Assembly: GCF_000002985.6 (NCBI RefSeq) | Contig: NC_003279.8 | Coordinates: 1,550,001-1,614,000, forward strand | Length of the DNA stretch: 64,000 nt | From: Caenorhabditis elegans | Lineage: Eukaryota > Nematoda > Chromadorea > Rhabditida > Rhabditidae | Reading direction: 5' to 3' | Part shown: positions 1-16,631 of the stretch, one piece after another | Position numbering within the stretch: position 1 is the stretch's first letter | How the letters are laid out: the number at the start of each line of letters is the position of its first letter | Notes under the pieces: generated by a model | What the model saw: the letters and a program-made list of their open reading frames with translations, nothing else | The model's database searches: none | Told to the model about the DNA's origin: nothing | Translations under genes and position numbers: made by a program

Positions 1-350
1 CCAAACATTTTCTGAAGAAATTTGAATTCCCGCTAAAACATTTCTGAAGAAATTTGAATTCTCGCCAAAATTTTCGAAATTACATTAAATACAAGTATTA
101 AATACAAACATACAAGTATTCGTATCGAGACTGTAAAAAATTTGAGATTTTGCACTTTTTCTCCGAAATGTTGAAATTTGTTTTTTTTTTTTTGAAAAAG
201 TCATAAGCTTTTTCGAAAACGTTCTGGGCTGCTTCGTGATCAAAATCGATCTTTTTAGCACATTTTCAGTAGATTTAGGAAAAAAAACTAGATTCTAAAT
301 TTATATTTACTTTGTCTCAAAACTCTACTAACTTTTCTCAAAATTTCCAG
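1..350 (+). other. Intron of the HECT ligase gene, left end of window
   Basis: No coding sequence is seen. The stretch ends at an acceptor (AAATTTCCAG, 341-350) directly before the first visible exon. The first 60 bases carry two copies of a short repeat built on TTCTGAAGAAATTTGAATT, the same unit that is reiterated at 34440-34840. The rest is AT-rich with T runs. Confidence 0.7.
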
Positions 351-5889
<5,539 letters not shown>

Positions 5890-7430
5890 AATCATCGATT
5901 TTTCCCGATAAAATTCATCAAATTGTACGTATTCCCTGTTCATGTCTCATAATTTCTCTGCTTGCCATTACAAAAAACATCCCGGACATTATTGTAATTT
6001 AAGAATTCTATTTTTTTTTAAATATGCCTGACCTGTGATTCCTATGATTTTCCGAATTTTCTTCTCTTATGTATTCTTTCCCCGTTTTTTCTTTTCCATT
6101 TTCACTGAAAAAGTCTCGTCTACAGGTTTATTTCTCACATACACACCCACACTACGCGATGTATTGCTCGAATTTAATGAAAAATTGTTCGTTTTTTTTT
6201 TGGGATTTTGCATTGAGAAAAGGTTGAAATGTGAACAATTACATGACTGGATGCTTTTTCGGGGCTGAAAAATACAAAACCTGAGAAAAAATGGCAGAAA
6301 ACTAATTTTTGCTTTAAAATCTAATTTTTCCTAGTTTTCCGAAGGTTTTATTGATTTTTTTTATTAAAAAAAATTCGATCTGCTACTTTTTGACATAAAA
6401 TCGCAAAAAAACACACTTACGGAGCATTAAAGTACTACGTAAACTGCTGGACAAGTCTACCGAATAAACAATGAAACAATCATCATCTAGTAAAAAGAAA
6501 GAACCCAAAAGTTGAACAGGATTGAAACAACTGATGTTTTTAATGTCGAAGTTTCATTTTTTCACATATTGTTTCAGTTCATGGTAAATACTAAACAAAT
6601 CATGCCACTGTAAAATGTTGGACAAGTCCACCAAATCCTACAATGCAACAATCATCATCTAGTAAAAAGAAAGAACCCAAAATTTGAACTGTATTTTTAA
6701 AAACTGGAGATATTTTGATTCTCGCAGTTTTTCCCAATTTTCCAATGTTTTTTTCAGTTCATGGTAAACCCTTTTTACTAAACTCATGCCGTCGTAGACA
6801 GTTGGACAAGTCCACAGAATCTACAATGTAACAATCACTGTAAAGTAATAAGAATAAACCCAAAATTTGAACAGGATTGAAACAACTGATGTTTTTATTG
6901 TCGAAGTTTTATTTTTTTTCCATGTTTTTAATTTCTGTTTTTTTTTAATTCCAAACTTCTTGAATTCTAGGAAACATTCAGCTCATCAAAGGTGTGGAAC
7001 TGACTACACAAACAAAAACAGCAACCCTAGAGAAAATTGGGTCTTCTATATGCTAGACAAACTAAATTTCTTAGAGCTTGGAAATAAGATTTTTGAGCCA
7101 AAATCAAAGACTAAGTGGTTGACTAGTCATTACTGAAATGTCACGGATTCGATCAAAGAAATTCAATTCAGATCAAAGAAAATAATCAAAGAAATTGTAT
7201 CAAATATGCTAATAGTCGTGAACAATACCCAATCGAAAGAAGATACAGTAGACCAAGTGTGCTACTTCTAATTCTATCGAAGGCAACCAGAATCAGTATA
7301 AAGAAACTCGAAGGAACGAAAGAGGAAGCTCCAAAACCGAATCAAAACTCGATTTCTTTGTGAAATCTTGAACCAGAACCAGGTTGGAGAGGCTAAAATG
7401 TGGAAACTCGCTCCTTATACAAATGTACAA
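5890..7430. other. HECT 3' flank and degenerate tandem repeats
   Basis: The first few hundred bases hold the 3' untranslated region; I see no clear polyadenylation signal. From about 6440 to 6930 there are three degenerate copies (starts near 6444, 6611 and 6798) of a unit containing GTTGGACAAGTCC, ACAATCATCATCTAGTAAAA and AAGAAAGAACCCAAAA. Between 6930 and 7430 I see no recognisable gene. Confidence 0.6.
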
Positions 7431-7676
7431 AAGAAGAAGGGATAGACAGATAGCTCAGTCGGTAGTGGTGGCCGCTAGTAATCCGGAGGTCACGAGATCA
7501 AGCTCGGCCCAGCCTCTATTGAGAAGTGGAGCAATCCACGACTGGATTATCGGCCGTAGTCCCCGGCTAGGACGTGGCTTAAATTATAGCCCAGTGGGAT
7601 CATCACCAGGCAGTGTACCTGACTCCCAGATCCGCAGTGCATAACACTTGAAGAACGGATCGTCCTTTCATTTTTT
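7430..7676 (+). mobile_element. tRNA-derived SINE-like element
   Basis: The 5' part resembles a tRNA. TAGCTCAGTCGG (7451-7462) fits the RNA polymerase III A box (TRGYNNARNNGG). About 30 bases later comes GAGATCAAGCTC (7494-7505), a weak match to the B box within a possible T-arm, preceded by the variable-loop-like GGAGGTCAC. A GC-richer body follows, then a T-rich end (CCTTTCATTTTTT). This head-body-tail plan is that of a tRNA-derived SINE. No target duplication was identified, and the cloverleaf is too degenerate for a functional tRNA. Confidence 0.5.
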
Positions 7677-7814
7677 AAAAAGAATCGAAGGAACTCTTAT
7701 CGGGCCTGTGGGAACAATGAGGGAGGCTTAGATCAATACCTAACCTGTGGTAGATCACACCCTATCCACAAAGAAAATCTGTGGACGTCCTTTCGCAATC
7801 CAATTACCTTACTA

Positions 7815-7890
7815 TGACTTCTCTTTTCCGCTCCATGAGTCCTCGCCGATGCCACGAACGTGCCACCGGTTGTTGAGAATCCAGCGCATC
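7815..7890 (-). other. Exon-like fragment
   Basis: On the minus strand an acceptor-like ATTTCAG is followed at once by ATG and 24 sense codons (starting MRWILNNRWHVRGIG) ending in TAG. Composition is clearly richer in G and C than the surroundings. I see no partner exon up to 8400 and do not recognise the peptide. It may be a gene fragment carried by repeats, a terminal exon of an unrecognised gene, or chance. Confidence 0.2.
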
Positions 7891-8089
7891 TGAAATTGAA
7901 AAATTGAACCATTTACGAAAAGCATAAACGGAAGACGCATAGCAAAAAATCAATCAATGTTTTGAGAAACGGGGAAAAATGCTCAAAAAATTGACCCACA
8001 AAAAAAAATTAAAAATTGTTATTTTTTTAAACTACAGTAATTCTACAAAAATTCCTACATGTAGTACTATTACAGGAACACAACAAAAT

Positions 8090-8400
8090 TTTGAGAATGC
8101 GTATTGCGCAACATATATGACGCGCAAAATATCTCGTAGCGAAAACTACAGTAAGTATTTAAATGACTACTGTAGCGTTTGCGCCGATTTACGGGCTAAA
8201 TTTTGGTGATGATGATAAAATAATACGAAGAAACGAAATAAAATAAAATATCGATCTCTCCATTCAAAAACAAATTAATTTCGAAAATCGAGATCCCGTA
8301 AATCGACACCATCGCTACTGTAGTAATTTAATGGATTACTGTAGTTTTCGCTACGAGATATTTTACGCGTCAAATATTTTGTGTTCATTCTTAAAACTTT
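8090..8400. repeat. Palindromic repeat, CTCGTAGCGAAAACTAC family
   Basis: The left arm starts near GAATGCGTATTGCGCAACA and GACGCGCAAAATATCTCGTA. The right arm ends GCTACGAGATATTTTACGCG TCAAATATTT. The loop around 8210-8280 is AT-rich. Same family as 3980-4290. Confidence 0.85.
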
Positions 8401-8899
8401 GTGCTCTCGTAACAAAACAATATCTTTGTCGAATGCAAAAAGGTGTGCGGCTTGAAAATAAAAAAAATTCAGTTTTTTGTTGCCGCTTTTTAACACCTCG
8501 AAAAAAGAATAACCTATGAAAAATCGATTAAAACTTCGCTGAAACAAAATTTTGTAGATACAGTACTCTTTAAAGGCGCCGCACCTTTCGCTTCTCAGAA
8601 AAAAAAAACAGCCGCACTCCAAGTCGCCCATTGGAAAGAATGACTAAAAATGAAAAAGAAGTGCTCACTTTGAACAAAAAATGCCGCGTTGAATGAGAGA
8701 GAGGGACGAATCGAAAATTAAAATAAGAAGATCAAAAAGAAATTTTTTGTGGCAGGTCTGGAATTGTTCGAATTTCCGTTTTAAATTCATTTTTTACACT
8801 TTTATATCAAAAAAAAAAGTTATTTATTAATTAGTTGATCAGAATAAAATTTGACAGCACTGTCTGATAAACTGATTTAATATTTTATTCGATTATTCG

Positions 8900-9520
8900 C
8901 TGCTGCCGCTGAATTACTTGTTTTGCGCGTCAATTAAAATGCCTTGTACGCAGATGCGCATCGACGGAAAAATGCACAGATTTTGGAATTTTATTTTTTA
9001 TTTAAATATTATTTTTTATTAATTATCTTCGATTTTCTTCAATTTAAACTGCTTTTTTTCGTAGAATTTCTGAAAAATGCAATTTTTTGCAACTTCCAAT
9101 TTTCCCTGCCAATTACTACTCTCCCCCCCGTCGACTCATCAACAACAAGGGACCACTCCACTCTGCACGAAGCGGGCTGGCTGGAGGACACAGTTCTGCG
9201 TCTCGCCGGTCATTTGCCCTCTATTCATCGGTTTTGGATGTAAGGAAGACACACACTCTCTTCTTCTCTCTGAATCTCTTTCTCTCTCTCACTGCAGCAC
9301 CATCGGCCAAAACGACCTCCCCGCCGTTCGTCTCGTTTCGCTTGTTTCTTCGCACTGCCCCCCGCAGCAACAGAGTCGTTTCTATTTCGTTTCTGATTTG
9401 ACGAAAAGAAGGACAGAAGCTATGATGATGGAGCAAATATGTGTGTATTTTGTCGGCAACCGACATACATGCACACACTTTTAGATTCCTGTTTCTGTGC
9501 CCATTATGTCTTGGAGCAAC
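8900..9520. promoter_or_regulatory. C/T-rich unique island upstream of src-1
   Basis: Amid AT-rich repeats, this stretch (densest at 9115-9400) is markedly richer in C and has CTCTTCTCTCTGAATCTC and CTCTCTCTCACTGCAGC blocks, with no repeat family recognised. Such unique C/T-rich islands can mark nematode promoters or non-coding first exons. It is about 8 kb upstream of the src-1 start codon. Function is inferred from composition only. Confidence 0.3.
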
Positions 9521-9714
9521 CGATATTTTTTCCGTTTCGGATTAACTTGCATTCTAAGCTTGATTATGCTGAAAAATTTGTCTTTTTTTTGTCTAAATTT
9601 GTTTAGCTTGATTCGCTAGAAGAACGAAAATTTCCCCGAATTTACCTTAAAATTCAACAAAAAACAAGTTGAATCCCATTTTCTCTTGATTTTAATTCTC
9701 CTTTTTAAGTTCCA

Positions 9715-10296
9715 CACGTGGTGTCAGGGGCTGTCCCATTCAGGGGTGAGCATTTGCGTTTCAATAAAAGTTCAAGAAATTTCAAATTTTGAGTATGTAA
9801 AATTGTATCGTTGAAAACTATTTTTATGTGGCTCATAAAGTTAGAAGAGAAGTATCTAATACATTTTAGATATATCAAAAATATTGAGTTTCAACAATTT
9901 TACACCTCATTTTGTGTGAGGAAATTCAAGAAATTCAAGTCAAGAAATTTCTTGAATTTACCCACACAAAATGAGGTGTAAAATTGTTGAAACTCAATAT
10001 TTTTGATATATCTAAAATGTATTAGATACTTCTCTTCTAACTTTATGAGCCACATAAAAATAGTTTTCAACGATACAATTTTACATACTCAAAATTTGAA
10101 ATTTCTTGAAATTTTATTGAAACGCAAATGCCCACCCTTGATCCCATTACGGTTTGAACTACAAAAAATGCGGGAATTTTTTTATTTTTTGTCAAACAAA
10201 ATGTGACGTCAGCACACGTTCTTAACCATGCGAAATCAGTTGAGAACTCTGCCGCATTTTTTGTAGATCAACGTAGATCAAGCCGAAATGAGACAC
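9715..10296. repeat. CACGTGGTGTCAG palindrome split by a transposon
   Basis: The first bases of the palindromic repeat (9715-9740) and the remainder (10141-10296, resuming at ATCCCATTACGG) are separated by a 400-bp hAT-like element. Joining the two pieces across one target copy recreates the family's usual GTCCCATTACGG. Confidence 0.85.
9741..10140. mobile_element. hAT-like MITE, 400 bp, near-perfect palindrome
   Basis: The left end CAGGGGTGAGCATTTGCG and the reverse complement of the right end, CAAGGGTGGGCATTTGCG, form inverted termini of hAT type. The flanks GTCCCATT (9733-9740) and ATCCCATT (10141-10148) are an 8-bp target duplication differing at one base; 8 bp is the hAT standard. The inside is two long complementary arms meeting near 9945, with no coding capacity, so it is non-autonomous. 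Confidence 0.8.
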
Positions 10297-10654
10297 TCAA
10301 ATTTCACTCTTTTTAAAGGCACATACAATTTTCCTAATGGGTCCCGCCACGATAACTCCTTTCAAACTGCATGGCTCATTGAGCCGGACACCTAAACTCC
10401 GGGGAAGTGCGTTTGAGAGAGTTTTAGGTATTTTATTCGTTTTTCAAGGATTATTTTAGGGTATTGACGTAGTATTCGAATAAATAATATAATTTTGAAT
10501 AAAAAATTTTTTCGGAAAATGCGTTCTTTTCAACCTAAGAACTCCGATTTGACCGAATTTTCCTTAAAAATGTACGGAAATCTCCACAAAAAAAACAGTG
10601 AAATTCATCGGTTCATTTCCATTTTCCATATAAAAACAAGAAAACTTCAGAATT

Positions 10655-11256
10655 TAAAGGTGGTGTGGTCGAATTTTTTTTTATTGCTGTATTAGACTCA
10701 AAATTATCTGAAAACACCGAATTTCATAATGAAACTTCTTGAAAACTTCAACTTCTCAAAAAAAAAAGTTATAGACGGCTCAAAAAATGGTCTAAAATTA
10801 GTTAAAATTTGAAATTTAACCGACTTGTCAAGCTGCTGGAAACTAACTTTTTTTGAAATCAACGTCAAATTTTAAGTATACTATTTAATTATCTTGCGTT
10901 TGTAACTCGATTTAGGTATTTTAAAGTTGATGGACGAAGAGATGTTTAAATTTTTAAAAACCAAATCTCGCCTTTCCATCGACTTTAAAATACCTAAATC
11001 GAGTTGAAAACGCAAGATAATTAATTTGTATACTCAAAAATTGACGGTGATTTAAAAAAAAATAGTTCCCAGCCGCTTGACAAGTCGGTAAAATTTCAAA
11101 TTTTAACTAATTTTAGGCCATTTTTTGAGCTGTCATAACTTTTTTTTTTGAGAAGTTGAAGTATTCAAGAAGTTTCATAAATGAAATTCGGTGTTTTCAG
11201 ACAATTTTGAGTCTAATACAGCAATAAAAAAAATTCGACCACACCACCTTTAATTT
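10655..11256. repeat. ~600-bp palindrome, TTTAAAGGTGGTGTAGTCG family
   Basis: The arms begin AAAGGTGGTGTGGTCGAATT and end with the complement AATTCGACCACACCACCTTT. Inside are GTATTTTAAAGTTGATGGAC and its complement, with the turn near 10950. The same family is at 15591, 21247, 28013 and 42731. It looks like the C. elegans PALTTTAAA repeats, named from memory. Confidence 0.85.
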
Positions 11257-11494
11257 TTTTTTGTTGTTGAGATAACATTAAAATCTGACTGCCTATTTAA
11301 AAATCCAAAAATCGTTAACAAATTTTTTTTTGAAAGGTTTTCAAGCTAAAAACGCAAAAGTTGTCGTATAAACAACGAAAATTTTGAGTTTTCGATAATA
11401 ATCTCGCATACCAAAAAAAACCCTAAAAAATCCCCGATTTGACCCGATTTTCCACTCAAAAATCAAAAATCCCCAAAATTCATCTCCTTGATGT

Positions 11495-12602
11495 CAGGGC
11501 TGGGACTTTTTCGTTTTCGCGTTTTCGTTTTTTCGTTATTTTCGGGGTTTTGACGAAAACGAATTTTTTCGTTTTCGTTTTTGAAAGTGTTCGAAAAACG
11601 AAAATAGAACGACTTTATTTAAACTTGGTTTTTTCTCATTTTCTTTTTGGAACTATCGCCGAAATTTTGCTCTCCGGTGTGGATAGTATTGAAAAATCAA
11701 TTATTTTCTCCTCAAACTTATTACTGAAGATCAACTTTAAGAACAAAAAATGCAACAGTTCTCAGTTTTGGATAAAAATTAAACGACTCTTTTACGTCAA
11801 AATAGATTCATTCATTTTATGACAGGACGTTTCCTTGTTCAAACGATTTGTTAATTGGTCATTAAAACATACTTTTTTCCGCTGAGTTATATATAGGATG
11901 TAGAACTTAATGCCTTTTTCGAAAATAAGGATTCTACTGTAGCTCAATTTTTAATCTGAAATCGTGTTTTGAACATTTTAATTGAAGAAATAACTAATTA
12001 TGCACTTTTTGACTAATATCTGATTACCGTATATTCTCTATCAGTGCTGCATGTAACACTAATTTCCAGGCGCTTTTCGAATCCAGCACTATTAGAGACT
12101 GCAGTACTACTGGAGATGCAGCACTAATAAAGAATATATGGTAATTTGTGAAAAGTTTTCGAATAAAAAGTTTGAAAAAATTTCTACATCGGAAATTGTT
12201 TTCAAAACAAAAAAAAACAAAAATTTTCAAGTATCATCAAAAATTTCTTACTATTAGATATTGCAGAAAAAAGTTGTATTTCCTGCTTGAATAAATTTCT
12301 AGCCAAATTCAATACTTTCGGTAAGCCAGCCCAACATTCTTTGGAGCTCTGAACAAAGAAACGTCCTATCATATTATTTACATATGCATCTTTTTTGAAA
12401 AAGTGAGTTAATGAGCAAAGTAAGTCAATGAGAGAGATTTAAATAAGTATTTGCCAACAAAAAAGCTTTTGAGGCAACATATGGTCTAAAAACCGTAAGT
12501 ACAGTTTGTGCCATTTTCGTTTTCGTTTTCGTTTTCGTGTTTTAAAACGAAAATTTTCGTTTTCGTTTTCGAAAATGGAATTTCGAAAAAGTCCCAGCCC
12601 TG
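11495..12602. mobile_element. hAT-like non-autonomous element, 1108 bp
   Basis: The left terminus CAGGGCTGGGACTTTTTCG is matched by the inverted right terminus CGAAAAAGTCCCAGCCCTG. The flanks CTTGATGT (11487-11494 and 12603-12610) are a perfect 8-bp target duplication, diagnostic of hAT elements. Both subterminal regions consist of repeated TTTTCG. No transposase-sized reading frame is present. Positions 12025-12143 inside hold a small element with TACCGTAT/ATATGGTA ends. Confidence 0.85.
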
Positions 12603-12610
12603 CTTGATGT

Positions 12611-13440
12611 CTCACATATGGCGTCGTGTCTGGTCTCATGGCCTAGAAATCCATTTTTCCTGGTCTCTCTCTTCTTGTTCATTCTTGTCCATTCACAAGA
12701 AGACATGGAAAATCTGCGTCTTTTCACTCTCTCACTCTCTCTCGCAAGAGGGGGCAATTGAAAAGTATCGCCTCTCCCACCACCACCAACCCGAACAGGT
12801 GTGCAAATATTGTTGGCACTTTCCCTTACAGCCTATTTTTTTTCTCATTTTTGCATGATTCTTGGCGGAATTTTTTACGATTTTAGCGCAGTTTTAACGA
12901 TTTACTTGACCTAATTTGATGGGGGGAAGTTACGAAATTTGTTGGAATTTCGAAAGATATTGAGAAAAGCTTATAGCTTATTGTTCATTTGGAGCAGATT
13001 TTTTAGAGTACTTTTCATTAAAAAAAAAAAGTGAATAGCAAAATACCAACAAAAAAAAATCTAATTTCTGAAGCATTTTTCCTTGTTTTCGCCTAAACGA
13101 TTTTCCTGAAATTTCGACCAAAAATAATGAATTTAGTTTAAAAAAATGCTGAAAAGTCCGATTTCTGACAGTTTAGAGCAACTTTTTGAGGTTTTTGAGC
13201 GAAATTTTACTTTTTCATCAAATACTAGTGAATAAAGATACAATTTTTCGGGTTTAAAATGAAAATTATCATGAAATTTATTGAAAAAATCTGGAAATTA
13301 GATTAGTGAGAATGTCGTTTTTCTACTAGAAAAAAATCGATGAATTTCGGTGCAAAAATCGATTTTTGAGACATTTTCTTGCACTTTAGGCTATCCACAA
13401 ATTAAAGTACTCTGCATTGTCGAATAAAACGGGTTTCTCT
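12611..13440. promoter_or_regulatory. Unique sequence with C/T-rich block
   Basis: 12640-12800 is unique-looking and C/T-rich (GTCTCTCTCTTCTTG, CACTCTCTCACTCTCTCTCG), followed by ordinary AT-rich DNA. It may be a distal part of the src-1 control region. No specific factor site or gene is recognised. Confidence 0.25.
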
Positions 13441-13915
13441 CAAATTTGGAAATTTCCGGCAATTTTGACAATTGCCGGTTTTGGAAGTTTTCGGCAATTT
13501 CGGCAATTTCGGCAATTGCCGGTTCTGGAAATTTCCGGCAAATTCGACAATTGCCGGTTTTCAGAATTTCCGGCAATCGGCTATTTCGGCAATTGCCCGT
13601 TTTGTGAATTTTCGGCAATTTCGGCAATTGCTGGTTTTGAAATTTCCGGCAATTTTGGCAATTGCCGGTTTTTGAAATTTCCGGCAATTTTGGCAATTGC
13701 CGGTTTTTGAAATTTCCGGCAATTTTGGCGATTGCCGGTTTTGTGAATTTTCGGCAATTTCGGCAATTGCTGGTTTTGGAAGTTTCCGGCAATTTCGACA
13801 ATTGCCGGTTCTGGAAATTTCCGGTAATCGGCAATTTCGGCAATTGCCGGTTTTGTGAATTTCCGGCAATTTCGGCAATTTTGGCAATTGCTGGTTTTCA
13901 AAATTTTGCCGGTTT
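13440..13915. repeat. GGCAATTGCCGG minisatellite
   Basis: A degenerate array of CCGGCAATTTCGGCAATTG and TGCCGGTTTTGGAAATTTCC units. Same family as 785-1870. Open frames across it are periodicity artefacts. Confidence 0.9.
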
Positions 13916-13979
13916 CAAAAAAATCGAGATTTCAAAGGCGTTTTTTCTTGACTTTTAAGATTTTCTTCAAATTTTCCTT

Positions 13980-14275
13980 TTTTTTCTCCTAAATTCTAAA
14001 AGAATCGCTTCCACACACACACACCACATATTATATCTCTTCCACTTTCTCCTATATATATATATATGGAATCATCATCACCATCATCAGAAATCTCTCA
14101 CAGCTGCAAGCCAATACACGTCTTGGGCGGCAAATTTGAAGGGAAATGTGGAGAAAGTGACGAAAGACGCCTGAATACCACACGACCACCAGCAGAAATT
14201 AGTGGAAGAAGATAGAAAATGAGAGAGAGATGATCGATATCCCTGTTGCTCATCCTCATCTCGATATTCTCGGTG
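13980..14275. promoter_or_regulatory. Unique segment with CA and TA microsatellites
   Basis: Contains an ACACACACAC run near 14013, a TATATATATATA run at about 14053-14066, ATCATCATCACCATCATC, then about 180 bases of non-repetitive sequence. Possible regulatory segment about 3.5 kb upstream of src-1. No motif is firmly recognised. Confidence 0.25.
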
Positions 14276-14277
14276 TT

Positions 14278-14685
14278 CACGTGATGCCAGGCTGTCCCAG
14301 TACGGGTTGATCTACAAAAAATGCGGGAATTTTTCGCCCAAAAAATGTGACGTCAGGACGGTCTTAACCATACAAAATCAGATGAGAAGTTTGCGTCTCT
14401 TTTCCCGCATTTTTTGTAGATCAACGTAGATCAAGCCGAAATGAGACACTGACACCATGTGAAATATTTGAATCGTCGAAATTCAAAAATTGTCAGGTTT
14501 TTTTTTTCCATTTTCTAAGCCTAAAGATGGAAAATGGACATCATCACGTTTTATTAAAATGGATAATATTAAAATGAGGGGAAATAATACACAAGTCACC
14601 GAACCCTGCGTCTCTTCTCCCGCATTTTTTGTAGATCAACGTAGATCAAGCCGAAGTGAGACACTCTGACACAACGTGGGTGTTT
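14278..14685. repeat. CACGTGATGCCAG palindrome and half copy
   Basis: A complete palindromic copy at 14278-14461, ending GACACCATGTG, and a half copy at about 14606-14680 with CTGCGTCTCTTCTCCCGC and GATCAACGTAGATCAAGC. Confidence 0.85.
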
Positions 14686-14849
14686 CAAATTGCCAGCATT
14701 ATTTCGGTTATTACTCTGAAGTGAGAGCTCCGCGGAGCTCCGATAAATCCAAAATTTCCGTTTTCTGCGTTGTTTCAAGTTTTTTTTGGAATTTGCCATA
14801 TTCTATTCCACTTCGGCACTTTCCAGTATTTGTAGCCGGGGGTCGGCGG

Positions 14850-15165
14850 CAAATCGGCAAATTGTCGGAATTGAAAATTTCCGGCAAATCGGCAAATTGC
14901 CGGAATTGAAAATTTCCGGCAAATCGGCAAATTGCCGGAATTGAAAATTTCCGGCAAATCGACAAATTGCCGAAATTGGAAATTTCCGGCAAATCGGCAA
15001 ATTGCCGGAATTGAAAATTTCCGGAAAATCGACAAATTGCCGAAATTGAAATCTTCCGGCAAATCGGCAAATTGCCGGAAGACAATCCCTTCAGAAAAAT
15101 CCGGTAAACTGCCGGAATTGAAAATTTCCGGCAATTTCGGCAAATCGGCAATTTCCTGAAGTTCT
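14850..15165. repeat. CGGCAAATTGCCGGAATTG minisatellite
   Basis: Tandem units of about 38 bp reading CCGGCAAATCGGCAAATTGC then CGGAATTGAAAATTT. This is a second flavour of the GGCAATTGCC family, also seen at 23845, 24655 and 55935. Confidence 0.9.
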
Positions 15166-15694
15166 CAAACGGCAAAATTCCCATTTTTCTGGAAAATCTA
15201 TCCGTTTTCTCATGAACTTTTCAAACGAGAAAAAAAAAACGGAAACCTTCCATTTTCTCACATTCCATTTCTCCCTTCTCCTCAACTCTTACACACATTT
15301 TTTTCCACTTTTTCTTCTCTAATCCTCTTGTCATTTACACTATTTCGCCCTCCCGTTTAACACTATCATTTTTTTTTTCAAAAAACAAAATTATCTTTGT
15401 GTGACTCACACAATTTTTTCTTAGAAATTAAATTTGTTTTAAAGATTTTTACAAAAATTTGTCACAATTTTCAGATTTTCGTGTTTTTTAAAAAGAAAAT
15501 CGGAAAAAAAAAGTGGATTTTAAATAGAAAAATTAACAAAAAAAAACCGAAAAATATCGATTTTGATCCGAATCAGAAAAAATAGTTTTTTTAAAGGAGG
15601 TGCAGTCGAATTTTTTTGAAAATTTCTTTGCTAGCCTCAAAATTGTCTGAAAACACCGAATTTCATAGTGAAACTTCTTGAAAACTTCTCCAAA

Positions 15695-16072
15695 TACCGT
15701 ATTTCCTCTATTAGTTAGGCACCTCCATTAGTTTTGCATCTAAAATCACTAATCGAAAATTAGTTTTGCACCCCCTCAATTTGTTCCCTATGTTTAGGAA
15801 TTCAACATTTGCATTATAAAATCGTTCTAAAAATTAGGAAAACTCTTACAGACTTGGTATGACAAGTCAAAATTGACAAAATATGAGTACAATTCGGACA
15901 ATTTTTGCGTATCAGTCGTAAAATTCGTAAATTTTCGATCATAAGTTGTTATTGAAATTGATCATAACTTAATGGAAAACATGAGAAAAAACCTGTTCGA
16001 AAATTAGTTTTGCATCAAATTAGGTGTCCGAAAATTAGTTTTGCATGCCTTACTAATAGAGGAAATACGGTA
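15695..16072 (+). mobile_element. TACCGTAT-ended MITE, left-arm copy
   Basis: Ends are TACCGTATTTCCTCTATTAG and its complement CTAATAGAGGAAATACGGTA. The outer TA on each side is consistent with a TA target duplication as in Tc1/mariner-type elements. It is inserted in an A-rich stretch of the host palindrome. Internal GCAAAACTAAT copies repeat the end motif. No coding capacity. Confidence 0.65.
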
Positions 16073-16302
16073 AAAGTTATGGCGGCTCAAAAAATGGCCG
16101 ACATTTTTTTAAATTTTTTATCCAAATTTCGCCGTCCATCGACTTTATAATACCTAAATGAAGTTGAAAACGCAGGATAATTACATTGTATACTCAAAAT
16201 TTGACGGTGAATTCAAAAAAGTTAATTTCCAGCCGCTTGACAAGTCGGTCAAATTTCAAAATTTAACTTATCTTAGGCCATTTTTTGAGCCGCCATAACT
16301 TT

Positions 16303-16631
16303 TACCGTATTTCCTCTATTAGTAAGGCATGCAAAACTAATTTTCGGACACCTAATTTGATGCAAAACTAATTTTCGAACAGGTTTTTTCTCATGTTTTC
16401 CATTAAGTTATGATCAATTTCAATAACAACTTATGATCGAAAATTTACGAATTTTACGACTGATACGCAAAAATTGTCCGAATTGTACTCATATTTTGTC
16501 AATTTTGACTTGTCATACCAAGTCTGTAAGAGTTTTCCTAATTTTTAGAACGATTTTATTATGCAAATTTTGAATTCCTAAACATAGGGAACAAATTGAG
16601 GGGGTGCAAAACTAATAGAGGAAATACGGTA
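16303..16631 (-). mobile_element. TACCGTAT-ended MITE, right-arm mirrored copy
   Basis: Reverse complement of the 15695-16072 insertion, shorter by about 49 bases next to its distal end. The missing piece lies between two GCAAAACTAAT repeats, as a deletion between direct repeats would leave. Confidence 0.65.

Noticed and set aside
9077..9484. Overlapping open frames of 85-135 codons in three frames in the C/T-rich island
   Set aside because: Composition bias removes stops in several frames at once. The peptides look like low-complexity Ser/Leu sequence and no family is recognised.
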